A DNA stretch of 6,275 bases from Oscillospiraceae bacterium (GCA_017400025.1 JAFQAF010000204.1:1-6275); one strand, 5' to 3'. Shown: positions 1 through 5,684, counted from the first letter of the stretch. The notes: a model not told the origin generated them from the letters alone. Program-made: numbers and translations.

Positions 1-1165
1 AATCCAGTATCCGTGGCCGGCTTATCCTGAACAGGGCTGACTGTGCATCCATAGCTTTGCTTTCTGTCTCGGCTATTTTTTTGCACAGCCGGCTTTTTTC
101 ACCCAGGATTTTTGCAGAATGGGAGAAAGGCAGACTGCAGCTGGCAGCGGTTTTCTTCATGAAATGTTCTGCACCGGAATCAAATCCAAGAACTCTCACG
201 TACTGTATATCACGGGGCATGTCTTTTTCTATACCCAGCAGTGCACACAGAATTATCCTGTTCAGCCTTGCACGGGTATATCGTCTTGTCGGCAGTGAAT
301 CATACATGCTTTCAAGACTGTGGGACGAGGCTACAGCTTTTTCAAAGGCATTGGCCAGCTCTTCATTGCAGTCCGGCAGCAGTGTAAAGTCCTTTGCGGT
401 TTTCTGTCTCAGCGTAAACAGAACTGTTTTTTCATAGGCTGTATCCGGCAAAAAGAAATTGCCTCTGTCCAGGTTTTTATAGAAAGTGCCGCTGCTTTCA
501 GCAGGAATAAATTTTCCTGCACTGTCCTGGCGGTATTCAGCAATCATCTGTCTTATACCGCTGGCGGATGCATAGCCGTCTTTTGCCACGGGCCGGTTAT
601 ATGCAGCCCCCACTCTTCTGATTATTGCAAATTCCGGCTCCCACTCAAGCCTGATACAGGCTTTGAGATACTCAATTGCCAGTATATCGTTGGAAGCGGA
701 AACCACCTCTTTGCTTATGTCAAAGCGGTGAAAAATGGCTTTTTCCCTGGCTGATGCAAAGTTGTTACCTTCTGCCAGATACCCGGCCAGCAGCTGCTCG
801 TATTCCCGACTCAACAGATATTCTGCAATGTTTTTCAGCAGACTTATGTCGCCGCTTTCACTGCCAAATGATACTGCATTCACCCCCATGGCTTTCAGTG
901 TCTGCATACCGGCAGCGGCAAAACCTTCTGCGCTTCTGATTGAAAAAGGGCAGGGGATTTCTGCCACAAGGCTTACGCCGTTTTCCAGGGCCATTTTCCG
1001 TCTGGAGAATTTGTCCATAAATGCAAACTGCCCGCGCTGGACACAGCTGCCGCTCATTGCCACGGCTATATTTTCATAGCCGGCCTTGCGCAGACAGTCT
1101 GTCTGATACCTGTGCCCTGTGTGGAAAGGATTGTATTCTGCAACAATACCTACAGATTTAGACAT
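1..1165 (-). CDS. tmcAL: tRNA(Met) cytidine acetate ligase TmcAL, C-terminus cut off by the window edge
   Basis: The reverse strand is open from the ATG at 1165 to the left edge, giving 388 codons with no stop. Known family members are about 400 residues, so only a short C-terminal piece should be missing. The family (formerly YlbM/DUF795) activates acetate with ATP and makes N4-acetylcytidine at the wobble position of elongator tRNA-Met, in the cytoplasm. Visible signs: the N-terminus GIVAEYNPFHTGH carries the nucleotidyltransferase HxGH motif (H15, H18). It is followed by MSGSCVQRGQFAFMDKFSR, a match to the family's MSG-N-F-x-QRG-x-PA block, then FGSESGD, ASASGIR (the second nucleotidyl-binding motif), RRYTRARLNRI and YVRVLGFDSG. 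The start is supported by AAAGGAGA a few bases upstream. The gene is divergent from ackA and shares its promoter region. Four plus-strand frames between 57 and 1079 are antisense shadows. Identification is confident; function is by family. Confidence 0.93.
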   Translation of the reverse strand, partial: MSKSVGIVAEYNPFHTGHRYQTDCLRKAGYENIAVAMSGSCVQRGQFAFMDKFSRRKMALENGVSLVAEIPCPFSIRSAEGFAAAGMQTLKAMGVNAVSFGSESGDISLLKNIAEYLLSREYEQLLAGYLAEGNNFASAREKAIFHRFDISKEVVSASNDILAIEYLKACIRLEWEPEFAIIRRVGAAYNRPVAKDGYASASGIRQMIAEYRQDSAGKFIPAESSGTFYKNLDRGNFFLPDTAYEKTVLFTLRQKTAKDFTLLPDCNEELANAFEKAVASSHSLESMYDSLPTRRYTRARLNRIILCALLGIEKDMPRDIQYVRVLGFDSGAEHFMKKTAASCSLPFSHSAKILGEKSRLCKKIAETESKAMDAQSALFRISRPRILD

Positions 1166-1181
1166 AAATTTCTCCTTTAAT

Positions 1182-1198
1182 CTTGAAAATTTCTCAAG
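1182..1198. promoter_or_regulatory. Inverted repeat in the tmcAL/ackA promoter region, possible operator
   Basis: CTTGA (1182-1186) and TCAAG (1194-1198) form an inverted repeat with a 7-bp centre, and an inner GAAA/TTTC pair adds to the symmetry. It lies over the ackA -35 box and spacer and over the predicted tmcAL start point. A protein bound here could affect both genes. It could also form a small hairpin near the 5' end of the tmcAL transcript. Five-bp arms are short, so chance is a real alternative. Confidence 0.3.
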
Positions 1199-1211
1199 GG
1201 TATTATATAAT
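1183..1211 (+). promoter_or_regulatory. Promoter of ackA, sigma-A type
   Basis: TTGAAA (1183-1188) and TATAAT (1206-1211) are separated by exactly 17 bp, close to the vegetative consensus. The start would fall near 1218, leaving a leader of roughly 40 nt. It overlaps the opposing tmcAL promoter, with the two -10 boxes sharing 2 bp, so polymerase bound in one direction should exclude the other. A strong promoter fits the biased codon use of ackA. Confidence 0.8.
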
Positions 1212-1230
1212 AAAAATGTTGAATAAACAA
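1202..1230 (-). promoter_or_regulatory. Promoter candidate for tmcAL
   Basis: On the minus strand, TTGTTT (1225-1230) and a perfect TATAAT (1202-1207) are 17 bp apart. Transcription would start near 1195, leaving a leader of about 30 nt before the tmcAL ATG. The -10 box lies in the palindrome TATTATATAATA (1201-1212) that also supplies the ackA -10 box on the other strand. The -35 box is weak (TTG matches only). This is a prediction from consensus. Confidence 0.65.
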
Positions 1231-1242
1231 TAAAAATTATTT

Positions 1243-1247
1243 GGAGG
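1243..1247 (+). promoter_or_regulatory. Ribosome binding site that fixes the ackA start
   Basis: GGAGG is 8 nt before the ATG at 1256. An in-frame TTG at 1241 would add five residues, but it overlaps this site and has no Shine-Dalgarno of its own. The ATG also gives the standard acetate kinase N-terminus, MKILVINCGSSS. Confidence 0.9.
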
Positions 1248-1255
1248 ACACACCA

Positions 1256-2458
1256 ATGAAAATCTTAGTTATTAACTGTGGTTCCAGTTCACTGAAATAT
1301 CAGCTGATTGATATGACAGATGAAAGCGTTATCTGTAAAGGTAACTGTGAAAGAATTGGTATCGACGGTTCATTCATCACACATAAAGCAAACGGCGGCG
1401 AATGGAAAGTAGAAGTTGACTTCCCAACACATAAAGAAGCATTCAACAAAGTTGTTGAAATGATGACAGCTGGCGAAGGCAAAGTTATCGAAAGCAAATC
1501 CGAAATCGACGCTATCGGCCACCGTATCGTGCAGGGCGCTGAAAAATTCAGCGAACCATGTCTCGTAACAGACGAAGTTATCCAGACAATTGATGACCTG
1601 TCCGTTCTGGCTCCAGCTCACAACAAAGCACATGCTATCGGTCTGCGTTCAGCTAAAGAAGTATTTGGTGCTGAAGTACCAAACGTTGTAGTATTCGACA
1701 CAGCTTTCCACGCAACAATGCCTCCTAAAGCATATATGTACGCTGTTCCATACGAATTCTATGAAAAACATGCTATCCGTCGCTACGGCTTCCACGGTAC
1801 ATCCCATAAATTCGTTTCCAGAGCTGCTGCAGAATACCTGGACAAAAAACCAGAAGAACTGAAAATGATTACACTTCACCTGGGCAACGGCGCTTCCCTG
1901 GCAGCTGTTGACGGCGGTAAAGTTGTTGACACATCCATGGGTCTTACACCGCTTGGCGGCTTCATGATGGGTTCCCGTTCCGGTGACCTTGACCCATCTG
2001 TTGTAGGTTACATCTCTGAACTGACAGGTATCAAAGGTAACGACCTGACAGACTACCTGACAAAGAAAGCTGGCTTCCTGGGCGTTTCCGGTATCTCCAG
2101 CGACTGCCGTGACATCGAAGTTGCAGCAGAACAGGGCGACGAAAAAGCTAAACTGGTTCTGGATATGTACTTCTACCAGCTGCAGAAATTCGTTGGCAGC
2201 TACACAGCAGCTATGAACGGTCTTGATGTAATGGTATTTACAGCAGGTATCGGTGAAAACTCTGCAAACGTTCGTGAAGGCGTATGTGAAGGTCTGGGCT
2301 ACTTCGGCGTAGAAATCGACAAAGAACAGAACAAAAAACGTGGTATGGCTATCAACGATATCACAGGTCCTAACTCTAAAGTTAAAGTTCTGGTTGTTGC
2401 TACAAACGAAGAACTGATGATTGCACGTGACACAATGAATGTTGTTAAAGCTAAATAA
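1256..2458 (+). CDS. ackA: Acetate kinase
   Basis: A complete 400-residue protein, the usual length for the family. It catalyses acetate + ATP = acetyl phosphate + ADP in the cytoplasm; in fermenters it mainly makes ATP from acetyl phosphate. Family motifs are all present in order: NCGSSSLK at 7-14 (N7), GHRIVQG with R90, DTAFH with D148, RRYGFHGTSH with H180, the phosphate-binding HLGNGAS at 208-214, GSRSGDLDP with R241, the adenosine-binding FTAGIGENS at 328-336, and ATNEE with E385. It is highly likely to be active. It has its own promoter and a strong terminator, so it appears monocistronic; no pta follows, unlike many pta-ackA operons. Codon use is very biased: all 20 threonines are ACA, which suggests very high expression. 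Identification is essentially certain. Confidence 0.98.
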   Translation: MKILVINCGSSSLKYQLIDMTDESVICKGNCERIGIDGSFITHKANGGEWKVEVDFPTHKEAFNKVVEMMTAGEGKVIESKSEIDAIGHRIVQGAEKFSEPCLVTDEVIQTIDDLSVLAPAHNKAHAIGLRSAKEVFGAEVPNVVVFDTAFHATMPPKAYMYAVPYEFYEKHAIRRYGFHGTSHKFVSRAAAEYLDKKPEELKMITLHLGNGASLAAVDGGKVVDTSMGLTPLGGFMMGSRSGDLDPSVVGYISELTGIKGNDLTDYLTKKAGFLGVSGISSDCRDIEVAAEQGDEKAKLVLDMYFYQLQKFVGSYTAAMNGLDVMVFTAGIGENSANVREGVCEGLGYFGVEIDKEQNKKRGMAINDITGPNSKVKVLVVATNEELMIARDTMNVVKAK

Positions 2459-2485
2459 TCAGTTAATCAGACAAAAACTGTAATT

Positions 2486-2516
2486 AATGCGGTGAGATTT
2501 CTCACCGCATTTTTGT
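2486..2516 (+). terminator. Rho-independent terminator of ackA
   Basis: The hairpin has arms AATGCGGTGAG (2486-2496) and CTCACCGCATT (2501-2511), a perfect 11-bp stem with the 4-nt loop ATTT. The T run at 2510-2514, followed by GTGTTT, gives the U tract. It lies 27 nt after the ackA stop. The opposite strand lacks a good T run, so it mainly works for ackA. Confidence 0.93.
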
Positions 2517-2624
2517 GTTTAAGAAGCCGTTTCTTTATGCTGTTATTACCTTGGTTACAAAGAAGATAAAATATATCAGTTTACACCTTTTAAGGATATT
2601 TTAAAATAATATTTTTCATATATT

Positions 2625-2655
2625 AAAAATCACCGTTATAAAAACGGTGATTTTT
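2625..2655. terminator. Bidirectional terminator after the ferritin-CCC1 gene
   Basis: The arms AAAAATCACCGTT (2625-2637) and AACGGTGATTTTT (2643-2655) pair perfectly over 13 bp around the 5-nt loop ATAAA. Because A5 is on one side and T5 on the other, the hairpin reads as a terminator on both strands. It ends the minus-strand gene that stops at 2689 and backs up the ackA terminator. The rest of the 2459-2688 gap, about 100 AT-rich bases at 2520-2624, shows no gene or recognisable site. Confidence 0.9.
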
Positions 2656-2688
2656 GAATTTATTTACCTGTCAGATTTGATATTGATA

Positions 2689-3570
2689 TTATATATCTAC
2701 ACCAAGTATCTGTTTAGCCCGTACGCCTACGAAGAAGGATATTACTGCGACGCTGATGCTGATAATTGCCATTTCTGCAAATCTTGATTTAAATGGCTGG
2801 TCCTGGGCCACTGATGTGTAATATGTAAAGCCGGCAATAATCAGTATTACTGTCAGCATCATAAGACCCAGTGCAAGTATGTACTGGCTGTTGCCAAGAA
2901 GCAGGTATGGCAGAATCAGCAATACTACAGTAACCAGATAGGCTGTACCTGTGTATGCACAAGATTTCAGAGCGTCATCTCTGCCTTCGCTTTTAGCTGC
3001 CAGAAATTCACTGGAAGCCATGGAAAAAGTGGCAGAAATACCGATGATAAGACCGGAAAGAGCAATCAGTCTTGTATTCTGCATGGCAAATGTAAAACCA
3101 GCCAGGGAACCGGTCAGTTCTACCAGGGCATCGTTAAGACCCAATACCATACTGCCTACATACTGCAGTCTTTCTTCATCCAGCATATTCAGCAGGGCAT
3201 TTTCATGTTCTTCTTCTTGCTGGCGTATTATAATACTCTCTTCCACTTCCTTTGCAAGTTTGTCATACTCTTCCTGGGAATTTTCTTCACCGCGTTCCAT
3301 AAGTTTTACTGCGAAAGTAAATCCAAATATCCTTGCCAGCATTTTATATTTGAATATCTTGAATTTTTCAGGCTGCATTTCTATGCCTGTATATTTTTTC
3401 CATATTTCATAATGGGCTTTTTCTTCTTTTGCCAGACGCATAAGAGTCAGGCGGTTTTCTTCGCCTTTTGCAAACTTTGATATTTCTTCATATATTACAC
3501 TTTCTGTAAGTTCGCTTTGCTGCATTTTTTTTATTATTGTCATAGAATCGGCAGATATATTTTTAATCAT
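2689..3570 (-). CDS. Ferritin-like/VIT1-CCC1 fusion membrane protein, probable iron/manganese exporter
   Basis: A complete 293-residue protein of two parts. Residues 1-135 form a ferritin/rubrerythrin-like four-helix domain with glutamates on the first helix (E20/E23) and two ExxH motifs (E50-H53 and E119-H122), plus E92/E95, the pattern expected of a diiron site. Residues 138-290 are a VIT1/CCC1 transporter with about five membrane helices (near 138-165, 168-190, 206-226, 229-252 and 264-285). Family-type residues are in GLNDALVELTG (D147) and SMASSEFLAAKSE (M184, E188). The long cytosolic metal-binding insert between helices 2 and 3 of plant VIT1 is absent; the ferritin domain probably takes that role, as in the related bacterial protein MbfA, an iron exporter. 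Iron or manganese export is therefore inferred. GGAGG lies 8 nt before the ATG at 3570. The gene is monocistronic and divergent from the first DegV gene. Confidence 0.9.
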   Translation of the reverse strand: MIKNISADSMTIIKKMQQSELTESVIYEEISKFAKGEENRLTLMRLAKEEKAHYEIWKKYTGIEMQPEKFKIFKYKMLARIFGFTFAVKLMERGEENSQEEYDKLAKEVEESIIIRQQEEEHENALLNMLDEERLQYVGSMVLGLNDALVELTGSLAGFTFAMQNTRLIALSGLIIGISATFSMASSEFLAAKSEGRDDALKSCAYTGTAYLVTVVLLILPYLLLGNSQYILALGLMMLTVILIIAGFTYYTSVAQDQPFKSRFAEMAIISISVAVISFFVGVRAKQILGVDI

Positions 3571-3572
3571 TA

Positions 3573-3583
3573 CATTTTCCTCC
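3573..3583 (-). promoter_or_regulatory. Ribosome binding site with an overlapping AUG-UAA start-stop
   Basis: On the minus strand, GGAGG (3579-3583) is 8 nt before the true ATG (3570). A second ATG at 3575 is only 3 nt after the GGAGG and is followed at once by TAA, which overlaps the real start (ATGTAATG). The spacing favours the 3570 start. Whether ribosomes ever use the two-codon frame is unknown. Confidence 0.6.
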
Positions 3584-3610
3584 TTATTTGTAAAATTTTG
3601 TATTTCTTAA

Positions 3611-3625
3611 TGGTATTATATACCA
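3611..3625. promoter_or_regulatory. Palindrome over the ferritin-CCC1 -10 box, operator candidate
   Basis: TGGTAT (3611-3616) and ATACCA (3620-3625) form a perfect inverted repeat around TAT, centred on the -10 box of the ferritin-CCC1 promoter. This is the position where a repressor would block transcription. I do not recognise it as a standard Fur or MntR box, so the regulator is unknown. Part of the symmetry comes from the TATAAT box itself. Confidence 0.4.
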
Positions 3626-3643
3626 ATAAGTAAAAAATTGCAA
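3615..3643 (-). promoter_or_regulatory. Promoter of the ferritin-CCC1 gene
   Basis: On the minus strand, TTGCAA (3638-3643) and a perfect TATAAT (3615-3620) are 17 bp apart. The start point would be near 3608, giving a leader of about 40 nt. An A/T-rich stretch upstream (3644-3670) could act as an UP element. Confidence 0.75.
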
Positions 3644-3690
3644 TAGAAAAATTCTTTTTTTAAAAAATGTGTAAACTTTCAATTAATGTA

Positions 3691-3719
3691 TTGTCAAAAA
3701 ACGAATTACATGATATTAT
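3691..3719 (+). promoter_or_regulatory. Promoter of the first DegV gene
   Basis: TTGTCA (3691-3696) and TATTAT (3714-3719) are 17 bp apart, with a predicted start near 3726 and a leader of about 50 nt. The leader shows no riboswitch-like structure. Together with the opposing promoter at 3615-3643, it accounts for the 205-bp gap at 3571-3775. Confidence 0.7.
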
Positions 3720-3775
3720 TTATTTTGTAATCTAATTTTAAAGACTACATAACGAAATAAAAAAGGATATTAAAG

Positions 3776-4642
3776 ATGGTTAAAATTACTACAGATACTA
3801 CTTCTATGCTGACAATTGCAGAAGGCAAGGCAATGGGCATTGACCTTGTTCCTATGACTCTTATTGACGGTGACAACTCTTACAGGGAGATTGAAGAAAT
3901 TACAGTTGAAGAACTGAAAGAGCTTATCGAAGCAGGCCACAAACCTACCACATCACAGCCTGCAGTCGGCGAAGTTATGGACCTGTTTGAACAGGCCAGC
4001 GAAGAAACACCTATACTGCACATCACAATGGGTGCCAACCTGTCCGGTGCATATTCATCAGCATGTGCTGTAAAGGAAATGATGGACGACGATATAAAGG
4101 ACTTTATCACAGTTTATCATTCCGGTACAGTTTGCGGTGTAAACTGGGCAATGGTAAATATCGCAAAAGACATGGCAGACAAAGACCACACAGTTGAAGA
4201 AATTGTGAAAGTTCTTGATCATATCAAAGCAAATGACAGAAACAATATGCTGCCGCAGGACTTTGCAATGGTACAGCGCGGAGGCCGTGTTTCTGAAGAA
4301 GAAAGAAAACTGGACCCATCCCTGAATATTGTTCCGGTTCTCGCTTTCAACGAAGACAAATCCAGATTTGTTGCCCTGGGTGTAATGCCAAGCCTTAAGC
4401 CTGCTGTTGAAAAAGTTATTGAAGAATTCAGAAACTCCGGTGTGGACGGCAGATATTTTATCACAATCGCCCAGTCCTACTGTATGGAAGATGCAGAAAT
4501 GGCAAAAGCTATGCTGGACAAAGATTTCCCGGACTGCACAAAGAAAATCTTTACACTGACACCTGTATTCACTGTTCAGTCAGGTACAAGATGTGTTTCC
4601 ATCCAGGCTTTCCTTGACCCTGCAAAAAACGTACTCTATTAA
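3776..4642 (+). CDS. DegV family protein, first of two tandem paralogues
   Basis: A complete 288-residue protein of the DegV (EDD fold) family. Characterised members such as FakB of Staphylococcus bind a fatty acid and present it to the kinase FakA for phosphorylation before phospholipid synthesis. Family signs: TDTTS near the N-terminus, TTSQP at 58-62, LSGAY at 89-93, QRGGRV at 167-172 and the C-terminal VFTVQSGTRC. Two departures stand out. The usual HTGPG block, with the histidine that contacts the fatty-acid carboxylate, reads QSGTR with glutamine at 268. The normally small and hydrophobic helix after the RGGR motif is charged here (SEEERKLDPS, 173-182). Lipid binding is thus less certain than family membership. 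AAAGGA lies 8 nt before the ATG. It has its own promoter and terminator. It is about 40% identical, by hand alignment, to the gene that follows. No FakA is in view. Confidence 0.9.
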   Translation: MVKITTDTTSMLTIAEGKAMGIDLVPMTLIDGDNSYREIEEITVEELKELIEAGHKPTTSQPAVGEVMDLFEQASEETPILHITMGANLSGAYSSACAVKEMMDDDIKDFITVYHSGTVCGVNWAMVNIAKDMADKDHTVEEIVKVLDHIKANDRNNMLPQDFAMVQRGGRVSEEERKLDPSLNIVPVLAFNEDKSRFVALGVMPSLKPAVEKVIEEFRNSGVDGRYFITIAQSYCMEDAEMAKAMLDKDFPDCTKKIFTLTPVFTVQSGTRCVSIQAFLDPAKNVLY

Positions 4643-4661
4643 TATAGTAATGGCAAAAAAG

Positions 4662-4699
4662 TGTAAAACTCCGGAAAACCCGGAGTTTTACATATTTTG
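4662..4699 (+). terminator. Terminator between the two DegV genes
   Basis: TGTAAAACTCCGG (4662-4674) pairs perfectly with CCGGAGTTTTACA (4680-4692) around the loop AAAAC, a 13-bp stem. A TATTTT run follows, with further T residues inside the right arm. It begins about 20 nt after the stop of the first DegV gene and suggests the second is transcribed separately. The broken T run makes it a little weaker than the ackA terminator. Confidence 0.8.
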
Positions 4700-4743
4700 T
4701 AAATTAATATTTACATATCTGTATAAAAGATTAGTTGCAACAT

Positions 4744-4772
4744 GTGACAAAATATGTTAAGCTATTTATTAA
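4744..4772 (+). promoter_or_regulatory. Possible promoter of the second DegV gene
   Basis: GTGACA (4744-4749) and TATTAA (4767-4772) are 17 bp apart. The -35 box differs from TTGACA by one base; the -10 box matches at four of six. An alternative, TTGCAA (4735-4740) with TAAGCT (4758-4763), has a poorer -10 box. A promoter somewhere here is expected because of the terminator upstream; the exact boxes are uncertain. Confidence 0.45.
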
Positions 4773-4818
4773 GGTATTTCAAACTATTTAAAAACAATGT
4801 AAAGAGAAGGAAGAAAAT

Positions 4819-5667
4819 ATGGTAAAAATTCTTACAGATACATCATCCCTTTTCACACCTGTTGAAGGTATGGAAAAAGGCTTTTCAGTAGCACCGCTCA
4901 CAGTAACTATTGCGGGTAAAACATACCGTGAAAGAGAAGAAATTGAAACAACAGAGTTTATCAATATAATCAATGAAGGCCATCTGCCTACATCTTCACA
5001 GCCTACACCTGCAGACCTGATGGAATATTATGAAAAAGCTACAGCAGACGAACCACTGCTGCACATCACAATCACAGACGGTCTTTCAGGCGCATATCAG
5101 TCTGCTGTTGGCGTACGCGAACTGATGGACAACAAGGAACACATCACAGTTTTCAACTCCGGTTCACTTTGCGGCCCACAGTGGATGATAGTAAGAAAAG
5201 CTGCTGAAATGGCAAATGCCGGCGCAACAGTTGAAGAAATTGTTGAACAGCTTACATATCTCAAGGACAATGACAAATCCTTCCTCATCCCACAGGATTT
5301 TGACTATCTGCGCCGCGGTGGCCGTCTTACTCCTACAGCTGCAAAAGTTGGCAGCCTTCTGCGTCTTGTTCCTCTCATGACACAGACAGCTGATGACAGA
5401 CAGCTGGAAAAAGCAGGCCTTTGCCGCAGCTTTGCAAAAGCAGTGGAAAAATGTATCGAAACTTTCCACAAAATCGGCGTTGGCGAAAAACATATGCTGA
5501 TGGTAAGCCATGCACAGAATCTGTCTGAAGCAAATCAGGCAAAAGAAATGCTGGCAAAAGAATTCCCACACTGTGAAATCAAAGTTGTTGAACTCACACC
5601 TGCATTTACCACACAGGGTGGCCCACGCTGTATTGCGATACAGTCAATGATTGATATTGATAAATAA
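4819..5667 (+). CDS. DegV family protein, second of two tandem paralogues
   Basis: A complete 282-residue DegV-family protein, probably a cytoplasmic fatty-acid-binding protein of the FakB type. Signs: TDTSS at 6-10, the fatty-acid pocket motif TSSQPTPADLMEYYEKA (58-74), DGLSGAYQSA (87-96), LRRGGRLTPTAAKVGSLL (164-181) and the C-terminal AFTTQGGPRC. This copy keeps the standard small-residue helix after the RGGR motif, so it is the more canonical of the pair. It shares with its neighbour the change of the HTGPG histidine to glutamine (Q266) and three cysteines at matching positions (C118, C252, C271). AAGGAA lies 6 nt before the ATG. The stop is 61 bp from the end of the convergent LigT-like gene. 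A role in taking up or recycling fatty acids follows from the family only, as no FakA or lipid gene is adjacent. Confidence 0.92.
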   Translation: MVKILTDTSSLFTPVEGMEKGFSVAPLTVTIAGKTYREREEIETTEFINIINEGHLPTSSQPTPADLMEYYEKATADEPLLHITITDGLSGAYQSAVGVRELMDNKEHITVFNSGSLCGPQWMIVRKAAEMANAGATVEEIVEQLTYLKDNDKSFLIPQDFDYLRRGGRLTPTAAKVGSLLRLVPLMTQTADDRQLEKAGLCRSFAKAVEKCIETFHKIGVGEKHMLMVSHAQNLSEANQAKEMLAKEFPHCEIKVVELTPAFTTQGGPRCIAIQSMIDIDK

Positions 5668-5684
5668 TTAAACCGCAAAATAAT

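Noticed and set aside
57..1079. Four overlapping plus-strand open frames
   Set aside because: They lie antisense to the continuous tmcAL frame, which carries clear family motifs; their translations resemble no family and they lack ribosome binding sites.
1241..1255. In-frame TTG start extending acetate kinase by five residues
   Set aside because: The TTG overlaps the GGAGG that serves the ATG at 1256, and the family N-terminus begins at MKILVINCGSSS.
1300..1879. Minus-strand open frames inside ackA
   Set aside because: They are shadows created by the biased codon use of ackA; no motifs or start signals.
2951..3480. Plus-strand open frames of 153 and 91 codons
   Set aside because: Antisense to the ferritin-CCC1 gene; the serine- or phenylalanine-rich products are typical of reversed membrane and helical coding sequence.
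3650..3675. T7/A6 inverted run as a possible terminator
   Set aside because: It is pure A/T with no GC stem and lies upstream of both divergent genes; better explained as A/T-rich promoter-flanking DNA.
3720..3775. Possible riboswitch in the leader of the first DegV gene
   Set aside because: The leader is only about 50 nt, AT-rich, and shows no stable stem or known aptamer motif.
4731..4775. Possible Rex- or CRP-like site (TGTGACAAAATATGTTA)
   Set aside because: Only the left half resembles a TGTGA half-site; the right half does not mirror it, so there is no usable palindrome.
4788..5571. Minus-strand open frames inside and just before the second DegV gene
   Set aside because: Antisense shadows of a clear DegV gene, with no start signals or recognisable domains.
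3776..5667. The two DegV genes as an operon
   Set aside because: A 13-bp GC-centred hairpin with a T run lies between them and a promoter candidate precedes the second, so separate transcripts are more likely, though read-through cannot be excluded.
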